NCBI GenBank assembly: GCA_963792175.1
Contig: CAWBVG010000005.1
Span: forward strand, 135,099 to 199,098
Direction: 5' to 3'
DNA from: CAWBVG01 sp963792175
GTDB lineage: Bacteria; Acidobacteriota; Vicinamibacteria; Vicinamibacterales; CAVVIG01
Length of the DNA: 64,000 nucleotides
The notes under the pieces were generated by a model, which saw only the letters and a list, made by a program, of their open reading frames with translations, was not told where the DNA came from and searched no databases. Position numbers and translations under genes: made by a program. Of the stretch, positions 20,144 through 29,940 are shown piece after piece. The stretch's first letter is position 1. Each line of letters opens with the position of its first letter.

Positions 20144-21491
20144 ATGCAATTCAACCCCGCACTGATCGGAGAGGCCGCGACGCTGGCGCGGACGCACGGC
20201 GAGACGCTCTCGCATCTGCCGGCGACGGTCCACGCCTTCATTCTCGTCGAGCTGCAGAAATGGCCGACGCTGTTTCAGCCCGAACAGCGTTATCAGCGTG
20301 CGTTGCTGGAGCACCTGTCGCGATCTGCCGAAGTCCTCATTGGACAGCGCAACCGCGGGGGTCGCCAGGATCGAAGGACAGGCCGGCGTCAACAAGGTCA
20401 CCGATCGCCATCCCGCCGGGTTCCAGGATGCGGCGCAGGCACTGCTGCGCCAGCGCGGGCTGCAGGTCGCCTGGCGCAGCGAGGTCGACGGCTTTTTCCG
20501 GACCATCGACCCGGCGCTCGAGGCCCGGCTCTATCCAGCCGATGCCCCGCGGCGTCTCGTCGTTCAGATCTATGGGAGCGGCATTGCGGTCCAGCGCGAC
20601 AAACTGTGGAGTCGCTTCAAAGGTGCCGGTGTCCGCGTGCCGCTCGACCTGGGCGGGACGAAGGGCACCGAACCATTTCTCCGGCAGCTGCTCGGCGCTC
20701 GGGAGGATGGCGGCGGCACGCCGGCCTTGCTCACCACGGCCCTCGCGCCGTCCCCGCTCGATGCGTGGTTGATCGAATCGCACGAAGCGCTTCATGGCCT
20801 CTTCGACGCGGGACAGACAACGACGTCGAGCGCCGCGCCGACCGGATTGAGTTACGACCGTCTGCGTCCGTACCGCGACGATCTGACGCGGGCGCTCAAC
20901 AGCAAGATTCAGAGTGGCGTGGAGAGCCCGCAGGCCTTTGCCGCCTACGCCCGAAGCCTCCAGATCGCCCCGCCTGCCGGGGCGCTGCTCTACCCCGCCG
21001 ATATCCTCGTGGCGTTCGTGCGCGACGTGCTGCTCACCGGCAACGGCACGCTCGTGATGAACAACACGTTCGTCGAATGGGCGGCGGTGCAGGCGATCAA
21101 GCGGGCGCAGCCGCGCGTCCTGATCACCCGGTTCGGCGTCCGCGACAAGCTGAGGCCGTTCAGCAGCATGGTGATGTTCTCCCAGCCCCGGCCGTCCGAT
21201 CACCTGCCGAGCGTCCAGGATCCGGCCGGATCGTTCATCGACGTCGAGCAGTTGTCGTACTACGTGTGGTTGAACGCGGAGAAGACTCCCGCCTACCGCG
21301 GCAAGACGCTCTATCTGTTTCTCGCCGAAGGCGTCGACGAGATGCTGGCGATCCGATCGGATCGGCCGGCCGCGACCGCGTCCGGGCTGGCTCCGGCGCG
21401 CTTGACGGATGTGTACGCCACGATGGCGCAGTGGCTGGGCGGGCCGGCGCCGGGCCAATCGGGACGACCGATTGACGTCCTTGTCAGTTAG
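20144..21491 (+). CDS. Unrecognised cytoplasmic protein, one frameshift
   Basis: I do not recognise the family. The ~449-residue product begins MQFNPALIGEAATLARTHGE without a signal peptide. A shift near 20335 joins EHLSRSAEVLI to DSATAGVARIEGQAG. Visible segments are PRRLVVQIYGSGIAVQRDKL, LLTGNGTLVMNNTFVEWAAV and FSSMVMFSQPRPSDHLPSVQ; the end (RLTDVYATMAQWLGG, GRPIDVLVS) resembles the last helix of AlkP-superfamily proteins. It lies behind CRTAC1 and AlkP genes on the same strand and may act with them. Its stop overlaps the stop of the convergent dehydrogenase gene in the tetramer TTAG. Confidence 0.6.
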
Positions 21492-22511
21492 ACGCCAGTC
21501 CCCAAGTCCCCTAGTCCCCTCTTAGAACTCAAAACCTCGGGATTGACCAGATCCATCTGCGCGAACGCGCGGGCTTCGGCGAGCGCGACATTCTGCAGCG
21601 CGCGCTCGGCCATCCGTCGATTGGCCGCGGCGGTGTTGCTGCCGATGTGCGGTGTCAGGATGACGTTCGGGAGCGAGCGCAGGTCGCCGCCGCCGGCGGC
21701 CGGCACGTAAGGCTCGCGTTCGAAGACGTCGAGCGCGGCGCCGGCAAGACGACGGTTGCTCAGCGCCTCGAACAGCGCGACTTCGTCGACGATCGATCCG
21801 CGCGCGGTGTTGATCAGCCAGGTTCGCTCGCCGAGATGCGTCAGCCGCTCCCGGTTGATGAAGTGGACGTTCTCGGGGCTTGCGGTCATGTGCAGGCTGA
21901 CGAAATCCGCCTGTCGCGCGGCGATCGCAAAATCATTGGTGATGACGTCAACGTGTTCCGGCGCCGCGGGCGGCACCACGCCCGGCCTCGAACAGCACAC
22001 CACGCGCATGCCGTAGCCAAGCGCCGCGATCCGCGCGACCGCGCGCCCGATGCCGCCGCACCCGACGATCGCGAGTGTCTTCCCCTGGAGCTCCACACCC
22101 GGCGCCGGATCCCACACGTGTCGAGTCATGTTCGCCGACGTGGAGAGCAGCGGCCGCGCCGCGGCGGCGACGAGCAGCATCGTGTGTTCGGCGACCGACT
22201 GATTGAGCACGCCCGGCGTGTTGGTGCAGAGGAGACCGGCCGCCGTGGCTTTGCGCTTGTCGATGTTGTCGTGCCCGACGCCGAATCGCGCGATCACGCC
22301 ACCCTGCGGCAGCGCGTCGTACAACGGTCCAGTGTACAGGTCGTGGGCCGACGATCACGGACGCGGCGGGCGTCTCGCGCAGGGCCGCCGCGAGGTCGGC
22401 CTCGTCATCAGGCGCGCGAAGGCACGCCAGCCCTGGCGCCGACACGAAAGAGGGTTCCGCCTTCCTGTATTCAGACTCTGTGACGAGCACCGTCGGCCGC
22501 GAATCCGCCAT
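21488..22511 (-). CDS. D-isomer-specific 2-hydroxyacid dehydrogenase, one frameshift
   Basis: This is an NAD-dependent oxidoreductase of the phosphoglycerate/hydroxypyruvate dehydrogenase family. Its features are ARFGVGHDNID, the Rossmann motif GCGGIGRAVARIAA, catalytic Arg in INTARGSIVDE, Glu in DVFEREPYVP and His in TPHIGSNT. A shift near 22327 joins VGPRP to YTGPLYDALP and looks like one inserted base. The last residues (GLGDLGTGV) are encoded by the class C heptad repeat, so the native C-terminus may be shorter. It diverges from an MFS transporter gene, which suggests a shared hydroxyacid substrate (inference). Confidence 0.85.
21497..21519. repeat. Class C heptad repeat (AGTCCCC units)
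   Basis: Three AGTCCCC units (AGTCCCCAAGTCCCCTAGTC then CCC) lie at the junction of the two convergent genes. The unit is a circular permutation of CCCCAGT, the heptad I recall from cyanobacterial short tandem repeats. It is read through by the dehydrogenase frame as GLGDLGT. Confidence 0.7.
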
Positions 22512-22527
22512 GCCGCGGAATTTAACA

Positions 22528-22557
22528 TTGACAGTGTCTCGACATCGTTCCTATTCT
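22528..22557 (+). promoter_or_regulatory. Sigma70-type promoter of the MFS gene
   Basis: TTGACA (22528-22533), 18 bases, TATTCT (22552-22557). Predicted initiation near 22564 would leave the GTG at 22567 almost leaderless, or give a 24-base leader for the ATG at 22588. Confidence 0.45.
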
Positions 22558-22587
22558 TCGAGCCACGTGAGTTCCGGCCTCTCCAGC

Positions 22588-23847
22588 ATGGCGCCGCCCA
22601 CGGACACGCGCGTCCGCTACAGAGTGCTGGGCATGACGATGGTGCTGGCGGCCATCACCTACCTCGATCGGGTCAGCATTTCGGTGGCCCGGCCCGACAT
22701 CGCGCGCGATCTCAACCTCAGTCCGACGCAGATGGGGTATGTGTTCAGCGCGTTCTACCTGGCCTACGCGGCGTTCGAGATTCCCACCGGCTGGTGGGGC
22801 GACCGGATCGGCACGCGGCGGGTGCTGACGCGGATTGTCTGCTGGTGGTCGGCGTTCACCGTGCTCACGGGCCTGGCGTTCAGCTACTCGTCGCTCCTGG
22901 GGATCCGGTTTCTGTTTGGCGCCGGCGAAGCCGGGGCGCTGCCCAACGCCGCACGCACGTTCTCGCGCTGGTTTCCACGGCAGGAGCGCGGTACGGCGCA
23001 GGGCATTTTTTTCATGAGCATGCACCTGGCCGGCGGGCTGACTCCGCTGCTGGTCACGGCGCTGCTCGTCTATTTCAGCTGGCGGTCGTTGTTCGCGTTG
23101 TTCGGGTCGCTCGGGTTCATCTGGGCGGTGGCCTGGTACCGATGGTTTCGCGATTCGCCGGCGGACCATCCCGCGGTCGGCCCCGGCGAGCGTCACCTGA
23201 TCGAGAGCGGGCTGGGCGCCGACACCGGCCATGCGCTCGATGCCACGCAATGGAAGCGGCTGCTGTGGAACCGTACGGTCATCTGCCTGTGCCTGATGTA
23301 TTTCACGCAGGCCTTCGGCGGCACCTTCTACGTGACGTGGCTGCCGACCTATCTCGCGTCGCGCGGCCTCACCGGGATGACGGCCGGCATTCTCGCCGGC
23401 TTGCCGCTGATCCTCAGTTCCGCCGCGGATCTCCTGGGCGGCGTCGCCACCGATCGCGCGGTGCGCCGGCTGGGCCTGCGGCCAGGACGGATCACGATCG
23501 GCGGCGGCGCGCTGGCGTTTGCCGGTGTGTTCACGATCATTGGCGCCTTCGTCGCCTCGCCGGTGGCCGCGGCTGTCCTGATCGCCCTCGGCGGCGCGTC
23601 GTCGAATTTCCTGCTCGGGGCGGCGTGGGGAACCTGCGTCGACATCGGCGGCCGCCGATCGGGCGCGGTCAGCGCGGCGATGAATACGTCTGGCCAGGTG
23701 GGAGCCATCCTCAGCCCGATCCTGGTCGCGACGGTGGTGCGGAACTTCTCGAACTGGAGCGCGCCGATTTATCTGACCGGCGTGCTGTTTCTCCTGGGTG
23801 GACTCTGCTGGGTCTGGGTGGATCCCACCAAACCGGTTTCCGAGTGA
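22588..23847 (+). CDS. MFS transporter, anion:cation symporter (ACS) type
   Basis: The ~419-residue protein has twelve predicted membrane segments. The family marks are AAITYLDRVSISVARPDI in helix 1, GWWGDRIGTRR between helices 2 and 3, and AGEAGALPNAARTFSRWFP in helix 4, which are characteristic of ACS-family hexuronate, glucarate and organic-anion transporters. The frame is intact. The ATG at 22588 is chosen because MAPPTDTRVRYRVLG fits the normal short cytoplasmic N-terminus; GTG 22567 is possible. Sharing a divergent promoter region with a hydroxyacid dehydrogenase suggests import of a sugar acid or hydroxyacid. Confidence 0.88.
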   Translation: MAPPTDTRVRYRVLGMTMVLAAITYLDRVSISVARPDIARDLNLSPTQMGYVFSAFYLAYAAFEIPTGWWGDRIGTRRVLTRIVCWWSAFTVLTGLAFSYSSLLGIRFLFGAGEAGALPNAARTFSRWFPRQERGTAQGIFFMSMHLAGGLTPLLVTALLVYFSWRSLFALFGSLGFIWAVAWYRWFRDSPADHPAVGPGERHLIESGLGADTGHALDATQWKRLLWNRTVICLCLMYFTQAFGGTFYVTWLPTYLASRGLTGMTAGILAGLPLILSSAADLLGGVATDRAVRRLGLRPGRITIGGGALAFAGVFTIIGAFVASPVAAAVLIALGGASSNFLLGAAWGTCVDIGGRRSGAVSAAMNTSGQVGAILSPILVATVVRNFSNWSAPIYLTGVLFLLGGLCWVWVDPTKPVSE

Positions 23848-23898
23848 ACAACCTCAAGGACACAGGTTACGACACAAGGTAAGACCCGATGAATCGCG

Positions 23899-24891
23899 AT
23901 GCATTGTCTGTCTGTCGTTGCGGCGCTGTCCGCGAGCGCGGTGTCCGGCGCGCAACCACCGGCCGCGCAGGGACCCGACTACAACGCCTTCTACCAGATC
24001 GGCCCCGATTCGCTGCCACACGACGGCGTGCCGAAAGGCGAGGTGCGCGGGCCGTTCGTGCTGCCCAGTCAGGCGTATCCGGGCACGCAGCACACCTATT
24101 GGGTGTACGTGCCGGCGCAGTACGACCCGAACGTCGCCGCGAGCCTGATGGTGTTTCAGGACGGACAGGCGTTCAAGGACATGGACGGCGTCGTCCGCGC
24201 GCCGAACGTGCTCGACAACCTGATCTATCGTCGCGAGATTCCGGTGATGATTGCCGTCTTCATCAATCCCGGCCGCACGCCGGAACAGCCGGAACCGACG
24301 CCGGCCAACTGGGGCGACCGCGACACGAACCGCCCGACCGAATACAACACGCTGGACGACAAGTACGCGCGCGTGGTCGTCGACGAGCTGATGCCGGCGA
24401 TCTACAAGGAGTACAACGTTTCGAAGGATCCGGATCGGCACGGCATCGGCGGCGCCAGCTCCGGCGCGATCGCCGCCTTCACGGTCGCCTGGCAGCGCCC
24501 GAACGACTTCCACAAGGTACTGAGCATCGTCGGCAGCTTCGTGAACCTGCGCGGCGGCGACGCCTACGCCGACATCGTCCGGCAGAGCGAGAAGAAGCCG
24601 ATCCGGATTTTTCTGCAGGACGGCCGCAACGACAACCGCGGCGTCGGACGCGGCGGCGTCTACGATCAGCGCCGCGACTGGTTCTACCAGAACGTGCGGC
24701 TGATGCAGGCGCTCACCGACAAGGGCTACGACGTGAACTACACGTGGGGCATCAACACGCACGGCCAGCGGATGGGCGGACCGATTCTGCCGGAGATGAT
24801 GCGCTGGCTGTGGCGGGACCATCCGGTCTCGACCGACGTCAACGACACGGTCGAGCGCAACTTCAACGCGCCCAAGAAGACCCCCAAGTAG
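23899..24891 (+). CDS. Secreted Fes/IroE-like esterase
   Basis: This ~330-residue alpha/beta-hydrolase has a signal peptide (SVVAALSASAVSGAQ). It shares with the fusion at 3.5-5.5 kb the segments IGPDSLPHDGVPKGEV, YWVYVPAQYDP, VLDNLIYRREIPVMIAVFIN and RHGIGGASSGAIAAFTVAWQ, where GASSG is the nucleophile elbow. The late histidine is in WGINTHGQRMGG. It lacks the SMP-30 propeller of the paralogue. Hydrolysis of an ester on a plant or siderophore-type substrate is a family-based guess. The next gene starts 4 bases after its stop. Confidence 0.85.
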   Translation: MHCLSVVAALSASAVSGAQPPAAQGPDYNAFYQIGPDSLPHDGVPKGEVRGPFVLPSQAYPGTQHTYWVYVPAQYDPNVAASLMVFQDGQAFKDMDGVVRAPNVLDNLIYRREIPVMIAVFINPGRTPEQPEPTPANWGDRDTNRPTEYNTLDDKYARVVVDELMPAIYKEYNVSKDPDRHGIGGASSGAIAAFTVAWQRPNDFHKVLSIVGSFVNLRGGDAYADIVRQSEKKPIRIFLQDGRNDNRGVGRGGVYDQRRDWFYQNVRLMQALTDKGYDVNYTWGINTHGQRMGGPILPEMMRWLWRDHPVSTDVNDTVERNFNAPKKTPK

Positions 24892-24895
24892 CGCC

Positions 24896-25855
24896 GTGAA
24901 TCGCCGGACGGTCTTGCTCGCCGTGGCCGCTGTGTCTCTCGGGCGGCTGCTCGCCGCGCAGCGCAGCGCCGATACGGGCGTCCGGGCAGGCTTCGACGGC
25001 ATCTGGAACTCCGCCACCGCCACACCGCTCGAACGCCCGGCGCCGTTGAAGGACAAAGCCTTCTTCACGCCGGAAGAAGCCGCGCAGTGGGAACGCCAGG
25101 TCGCGGAAAACAATCAGGAGCCCTCGCCCCAGACGCCTTCGAAGAATACCGGCACCGGCACCTACAACACGTTCTACCGGGAGTTCGGCACTCGCATCGT
25201 CAAGACGCTGCGGACCTCCATCGTCACCGACCCGACGGATGGGCGCATCCCCGCCCTGACACCCGAAGCGGCGGCGGTGAAACGCCGCCGCCTCGATGCG
25301 ATCAAGAACGCAGAGAGCGCGCAGGACACCGGCCTTCAGGATCAATGTCTGGCGTTCCTCACCGCCGGGCCGCCCATGCTCCCGTACTCGTACAACAGCA
25401 ACTACCAGATCATGCAGACGAAGGATGCGGTCGTCGTGCACGCCGAGATGATCCACGACGCCAGGATCATTCATCTGGACCGCCGCGAGCACCTCTCGCC
25501 CGACATCAGGCTGTGGCTCGGCGATTCGATCGGCCGCTGGGAAGGCGGGACGCTCGTCGTGGACACGACGAACTTCAACGACGGCGGCGGATTCTACGGT
25601 GACGCGGGCGGCAACTTCGGGTGGGACCGGAATCTTCACCTGATCGAGCGGTTCAGCCTGCTGGACGCCAACACCCTGCTCTACCGGTTCGAGATCGACA
25701 ACCCCACGGCGTTTACCAAGCCCTGGAAAGGTGAATTGACGATGGCGCGATCAGCCGGGCCGATCTACGAGTATGCGTGTCACGAAGGCAACTACTCGAT
25801 GTCGAACCTGCTGCGCGGTTATCGCGCCAGCGAGCGTCAGGCGCCCAAACCCTAA
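24896..25855 (+). CDS. Secreted protein of unknown function (GDSIGRWEGGTLVVDT type)
   Basis: The 319-residue protein starts at GTG with an N-terminal signal (RRTVLLAVAAVSLGRLLAA). I know this type only as recurrent secreted hypothetical proteins of soil bacteria, recognised by GDSIGRWEGGTLVVDTTNFN, by a preceding cysteine-containing segment LQDQCLAFLTAGPPMLPYSY, and by a C-terminal YEYACHEGNYSM. The two cysteines could form a disulfide. It is tightly coupled to the esterase and may act on or bind the same substrate. No catalytic role can be assigned. Confidence 0.8.
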   Translation: MNRRTVLLAVAAVSLGRLLAAQRSADTGVRAGFDGIWNSATATPLERPAPLKDKAFFTPEEAAQWERQVAENNQEPSPQTPSKNTGTGTYNTFYREFGTRIVKTLRTSIVTDPTDGRIPALTPEAAAVKRRRLDAIKNAESAQDTGLQDQCLAFLTAGPPMLPYSYNSNYQIMQTKDAVVVHAEMIHDARIIHLDRREHLSPDIRLWLGDSIGRWEGGTLVVDTTNFNDGGGFYGDAGGNFGWDRNLHLIERFSLLDANTLLYRFEIDNPTAFTKPWKGELTMARSAGPIYEYACHEGNYSMSNLLRGYRASERQAPKP

Positions 25856-25881
25856 CCGCCCGTGACCAAACACTGACGACC

Positions 25882-26214
25882 GTGACGAGCGACGCGCCAA
25901 TCCGGCAGCTGTCGGCACCCGATCTGAAGGCCCTGCTCGAAAGCGGCACGGCCATCGAGCTGGTGGACGTCCGCACGCATGAGGAGCGCGCGATAGCCGC
26001 GATCGAAGGGTCGCGTCTGCTCGACCAGACGTATCACGATGCGCTGCTCCTCCGCGATCGCGACACGCCGCTCGTCTTCCAGTGCCACCACGGCGTCCGC
26101 AGCCAGCACGCCGCGGAGTACTTCAGGGAGCAGGGGTTCCGCAATCTCTACAACCTGCGCGGCGGGATCGACGCCTGGTCGATGCTCGTCGATCCGTCCG
26201 TGCCGCGCTACTGA
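25882..26214 (+). CDS. Single-domain rhodanese-like sulfurtransferase
   Basis: About 110 residues from a GTG start cover one rhodanese domain. It begins SAPDLKALLESGTAIELVDV with RTHEERAIAAIEG, has the active-site loop FQCHHGVRSQ with the catalytic cysteine, and ends NLRGGIDAWSMLVDPSVPRY. The CHHGVRS loop matches bacterial rhodaneses found near monothiol glutaredoxins. It is cytoplasmic because no signal is seen. Persulfide transfer is the family role. Confidence 0.85.
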   Translation: MTSDAPIRQLSAPDLKALLESGTAIELVDVRTHEERAIAAIEGSRLLDQTYHDALLLRDRDTPLVFQCHHGVRSQHAAEYFREQGFRNLYNLRGGIDAWSMLVDPSVPRY

Positions 26215-26241
26215 GCGGTCGGCTCGCAGGCAGACACCCCG

Positions 26242-26610
26242 GTGGACGACATTCCTCTCCTCATCGACTTCGTCACGCCGTCATCGATATTCCGCGAGCC
26301 CGATCGAGCCTCGACGTTTCGGATTATCGGTAACGGCCCGCCAGGCACGTTCGTACTGTTCCCGACAGGCCTCAGGGTATCGCTGCCGACGGATCAAGTC
26401 GTCTTTGCGGATGACACTGGCGGTCACGCGCGCGTCGGCTTCGGCGGGATGCAATTCGTGGGAGCGGACGCGGAGCACCTGGTGTTCGTCAGGATTCGCG
26501 AGGTGCTTCCAGAGGACCAGCTCTCGCCCGCCCGCAGCCACACGATGCGTCTGGACTCTCAGCTCGTCGCCACAGTCTCGGTAGACGGCCGCGCCTGTCT
26601 GGCGCGGTGA
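26242..26610 (+). CDS. Small unknown protein
   Basis: I do not recognise this 122-residue protein. It begins at GTG with DDIPLLIDFVTPSSIF and continues with beta-rich text (FRIIGNGPPGTFVLFPTGLR, ADDTGGHARVGFGGMQFVG). No signal or membrane helix is seen. Codon pattern and an intact frame 27 bases after the rhodanese gene support it as a real gene. A small beta-barrel domain is a possibility. Confidence 0.55.
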   Translation: MDDIPLLIDFVTPSSIFREPDRASTFRIIGNGPPGTFVLFPTGLRVSLPTDQVVFADDTGGHARVGFGGMQFVGADAEHLVFVRIREVLPEDQLSPARSHTMRLDSQLVATVSVDGRACLAR

Positions 26611-26667
26611 TCGCCGAGGTGAAGGCCCTAGGCCTGCCAGAGGCCGCTGGCAGCCCTAAGAGCTGCG

Positions 26668-27935
26668 CTACGTCAATTCTGCAGGACGCGTCCGGCTCAG
26701 AGCGATTTCAAGGTACTCGACGAGATCGGCTTTCTGATTCGGCGTCAGATTGAGCTTGAACAGCTGGTCGTAATGATTCACCACCGCGAGAAGATCGGGC
26801 GCACTGCCGTCGTGGAAGTACGGCGCGTGCTGTAGAAGCCCGCGCAGCGGTGTCGTCCGATACTTGCCGGTTGCCGACCTGTCCGCGTACCGGGGATCCA
26901 TCCCTACTTCTGATGGCTCGTGTAGAAGCGGCACGCGCTCGTTCGGACCGCTCAGGACGTCCGTGAAGTTCGGTCCCTCATGACATGTGCTGCACTGGGC
27001 CTGGTCGCGGAACAGCGCGCTTGCCACGCTGGGCAGCCGCCGCATTGAAGCTGTCCTTTTCAGGCTTCGGGCTGCGCAAGCTCAGTTGGTAATCCAGCAG
27101 CGCCGCCAGCTTCGGCGTGACCAGATCCGGCGTCTGCCTGATGACCAAGCCGATTCTCGGATCGGCGAAGTTGCCCTGGCCGCCCATCTGGCCAACGCCT
27201 ACGTAGCTGTTCCAGTACCAGATCGGCCCATCGGCTGTCACGGTCTCGAACCCTACGCCTTTCAAGCCGTAGATGGGAGGGATCACGATCGGCAACGAGG
27301 GACTGTTGAGCGGAATGAGGTTGGTGCCGTCGAACGCGTGATGCCGCGGGTCGTATTTGCCCGGTCCCCAGCTCCTGAACTCGGCCTTGGTCGCTTCGTC
27401 GAGCGCCGGCGACAGCGCGACGATGGCGCCGACATTGAGATCGGTGTTCCCCCACCCGTCGAGCCGTTTGCCAACGCCGGGCGCGAGCGAGTCGTCGACG
27501 GACGAGTGGCACAGCGCGCAGGTCACACCGACTTTCAGGAGCCGGCCGGTCTTATCGACCGTCCCCTTCACGCCGACGACGGCATTCAAACGCAGCAGCG
27601 CGATCGTCACCGCCGGATCCTTCAGATCAACCTGACCCGCGCGCAGCGCCTTGACGACGTCCGCAGGCAGAGCATCGACATCGACCTTGAGGCCAACCGC
27701 CAGCGCCGTCGAGGGATCGACGGTCGCGATGACTTCGTGCATGCGCAACACGTCGGTCCAGAGTTGTTCGTCGCCAAACGTGTCGAATCGGAATATTGCC
27801 TGCCCGTCTTGGTGACGTGCAGCACGCGCCGCGCTGGGACGTGGCCACGGCTTGCTCGGCACGAGTCGTCGGCGCCGAGATGGCGAACGCCAGCGCGAGA
27901 ATGAATACGATTGAGGCACCACCGATGAGTCGCAT
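26668..27935 (-). CDS. Di-haem cytochrome c (peroxidase-like), two frameshifts
   Basis: A start at 27935 gives signal peptide GGASIVFILALAFAISAPTTR. Two c-type haem motifs follow: CALCH (KVGVTCALCHSSVDDSL) and CSTCH (DQAQCSTCHEGPNFTD). The C-terminal domain contains TPLRGLLQHAPYFHDGSAPD and LTPNQKADLVEYLEIAL, typical of the MauG/cytochrome-c-peroxidase group. Shifts near 27850 and 27035 break the frame. Electron transfer or peroxide reduction in the periplasm is the family role. It lies directly downstream of an ECF sigma factor. Confidence 0.82.
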
Positions 27936-28029
27936 GTCCGACCGCTCCCTTGGGCCTGTCACGAGGCCTCGGGTGATCAGAGTGGCGAGCGATCGAATGG
28001 TGACAAACGATGGACTGAACTGTTGGTGA

Positions 28030-28715
28030 CTACGATTGCTGAGGAACGATCCGGGCGAGGACACGAGCGACGACACGGTCGCAACGAGGACGATAGAACC
28101 GAAACGCTTCCGGTGTGGTCGCGCCCGTTCGCTCCAGCATGGCGCGCCGCAACGCGGCGCGGCCGCGCGACAGCCGCGTTTTGACGACGTCTTCCGTGAC
28201 GTCGAGGCACTCTGCCACTTCCGACGTGCTCAGGCCTTCCACGTCGCGCAGCATGAAGACCTCGCGCATGCCGTCGGGCAGCGTGTCGATCGCCCATTCC
28301 AGCAGTTCGCGCAGCTCGCTGGTGAATGCCGCCGTTCGGGATTCTCGGAGGGATTGCGGGACATGAACGGCTCCACATTCGAGAGTTCGTCGTCGAACGC
28401 CTCGTGCCTGCCCTGGCGGCGAACCCGAGCCAGGGATTCGTTGATCGCAATCCTCGTCAGCCACGTCGAGAACTGCGCCGAACCATTGAACTGGCGAAGA
28501 TGCGTAAAGGCATTGACGTACGCCTGCTGCATGACGTCTTCGGCCTCCAGCTCATCGCGCACGATCGCCCGCGCAGCCCGGTACACCCGTTCGTTGTAGC
28601 GGCGCATCAACAACTCGAACAGCGCGGTGTTGCCGTCCAGCACCTGCTGGATGACTTCCGCGTCGCTCTGTTCCGCCTGTTCGAACGCAACCGCCGAGCT
28701 CGTTCCCGTCGTCAT
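28030..28715 (-). CDS. ECF-type RNA polymerase sigma factor, one frameshift
   Basis: Region 2 is clear (LFELLMRRYNERVYRAARAI, DELEAEDVMQQAYVNAF, FSTWLTRIAINESLARVRR), as is region 4 (LPDGMREVFMLRDVEGLSTS with EVAECLDVTEDVVKTRLSRG). A shift near 28345 joins PSENPER to AAFTSELRELLEW and fits loss of one G from a GGG run. No anti-sigma factor gene is visible next to it. The adjacent cytochrome gene 95 bases downstream is its most likely co-transcribed or target gene. Confidence 0.88.
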
Positions 28716-28831
28716 GGTCACCGCCTCAGTATAGGAGTCACGAGCGCGTAAAAGGTGACAGGTCCGCACGCAAGCGCATCCGCCGACTGTCGAGGCTGTT
28801 GTTCGCTCGCGATCCGGAGTACGCTGGCGGG

Positions 28832-29938
28832 ATGTCTGATGTCAGACTCGCGTCGTTCAGCAACGCCTGCAGCTCGTCGGTCGGGCTGATCGTACTGGCC
28901 GCGGCGTGCGTGACCGCGGCCTGCCGCCCGACCGCCGCGACGCCGGCCGCGACCGTCTCGGCCGACACGTGGGCGGTCGTCGACGGCAAGGAGATTACGC
29001 GCGACGCCGTCGACAAGGCCTATCGCCGCGTGCGCGACAGCTCGCAGACGCTGTCGCAGGAAGAGACGCTCGCGGGGAAACTGAGTCTCCTCAACGATTT
29101 GATCCTTCAGGAGATCCTGCTCGCCAAGGCGGCTGCGCTCAAGCTCGAGGTGCCCCAGAGCGAGCTGGACACCGCGTACGCGGACGCCAAGAAGAACATC
29201 TCCGACGAGGCCTTCCAGCAGGAGCTGTCGCAGCGCGGCCTCACGGCGGCCGACATGCGCGAAGGGATTCGGCGCGAACTGCTCACCAAGAAGGTGATCG
29301 ATCACGAGATCGGCCCGAAGATCGCGGTGTCGGACCAGGACGTCACCGACTTCTTCACCGCCAATCGCGCGCAGTTCAATGTCGCGGAAGAGTCGTATCA
29401 CATCGCGCAGATCGTCGTCACGCCGGTGCGCGATCCACAGATCGCGAACGGGACCGGCGACGATGCCACGACACCGCAGGCGGCGGCGGCGAAAATCCAG
29501 ATGCTGATGGAGCGCCTCAAGGCCGGGGCATCGTTCCGCGATCTCGCGATGGGCTATTCCGAGGATCCTCAGTCGGCGCCGCGGGGCGGCGACCTGGGTT
29601 TCGTGCCGGTGTCGCGGCTCAAGCAGGCGCCGCCGCAGCTGCGCGACGCCGTGCTCAACAAGGCCCCGGGCACCGTCAACGTGGTGAGCGCCGGCGGCGC
29701 GCACACGCTCGTGCTGGTCGCCGGCCACGAACAGGCGGGGCAGCGCGACCTGTCGACGCCCGGCGTGAAGGACCAGATCTCTGGAACGCTCCGGGGCCGC
29801 AAGGAGCAGCTCCTGCGCGCGGCCTATCTGACGACGGTGCGGAACGACGCCAAGGTGGCCAACTACATGGCGCGCCGGCTGGTCGAATCGAGCGGCCAGA
29901 TGCCGACCGCTCCACTCTCCACACCGCCCGGACGCTAG
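28832..29938 (+). CDS. Parvulin-type peptidyl-prolyl isomerase lipoprotein (SurA/PrsA-like)
   Basis: The 368-residue protein has a lipoprotein signal (VLAAACVTAACRPT, lipidation at the second cysteine), a SurA-like N-terminal chaperone domain (SLLNDLILQEILLAKAAALK) and a rotamase domain (FRDLAMGYSEDPQSAPRGGD with LGFVPVSRLKQAPPQLRDAV). It assists folding of exported or outer-membrane proteins, fitting a genome with many TonB receptors. The frame is intact. It diverges from the ECF sigma gene. A CAGGCTGC hairpin follows the stop. Confidence 0.88.
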   Translation: MSDVRLASFSNACSSSVGLIVLAAACVTAACRPTAATPAATVSADTWAVVDGKEITRDAVDKAYRRVRDSSQTLSQEETLAGKLSLLNDLILQEILLAKAAALKLEVPQSELDTAYADAKKNISDEAFQQELSQRGLTAADMREGIRRELLTKKVIDHEIGPKIAVSDQDVTDFFTANRAQFNVAEESYHIAQIVVTPVRDPQIANGTGDDATTPQAAAAKIQMLMERLKAGASFRDLAMGYSEDPQSAPRGGDLGFVPVSRLKQAPPQLRDAVLNKAPGTVNVVSAGGAHTLVLVAGHEQAGQRDLSTPGVKDQISGTLRGRKEQLLRAAYLTTVRNDAKVANYMARRLVESSGQMPTAPLSTPPGR

Positions 29939-29940
29939 CA

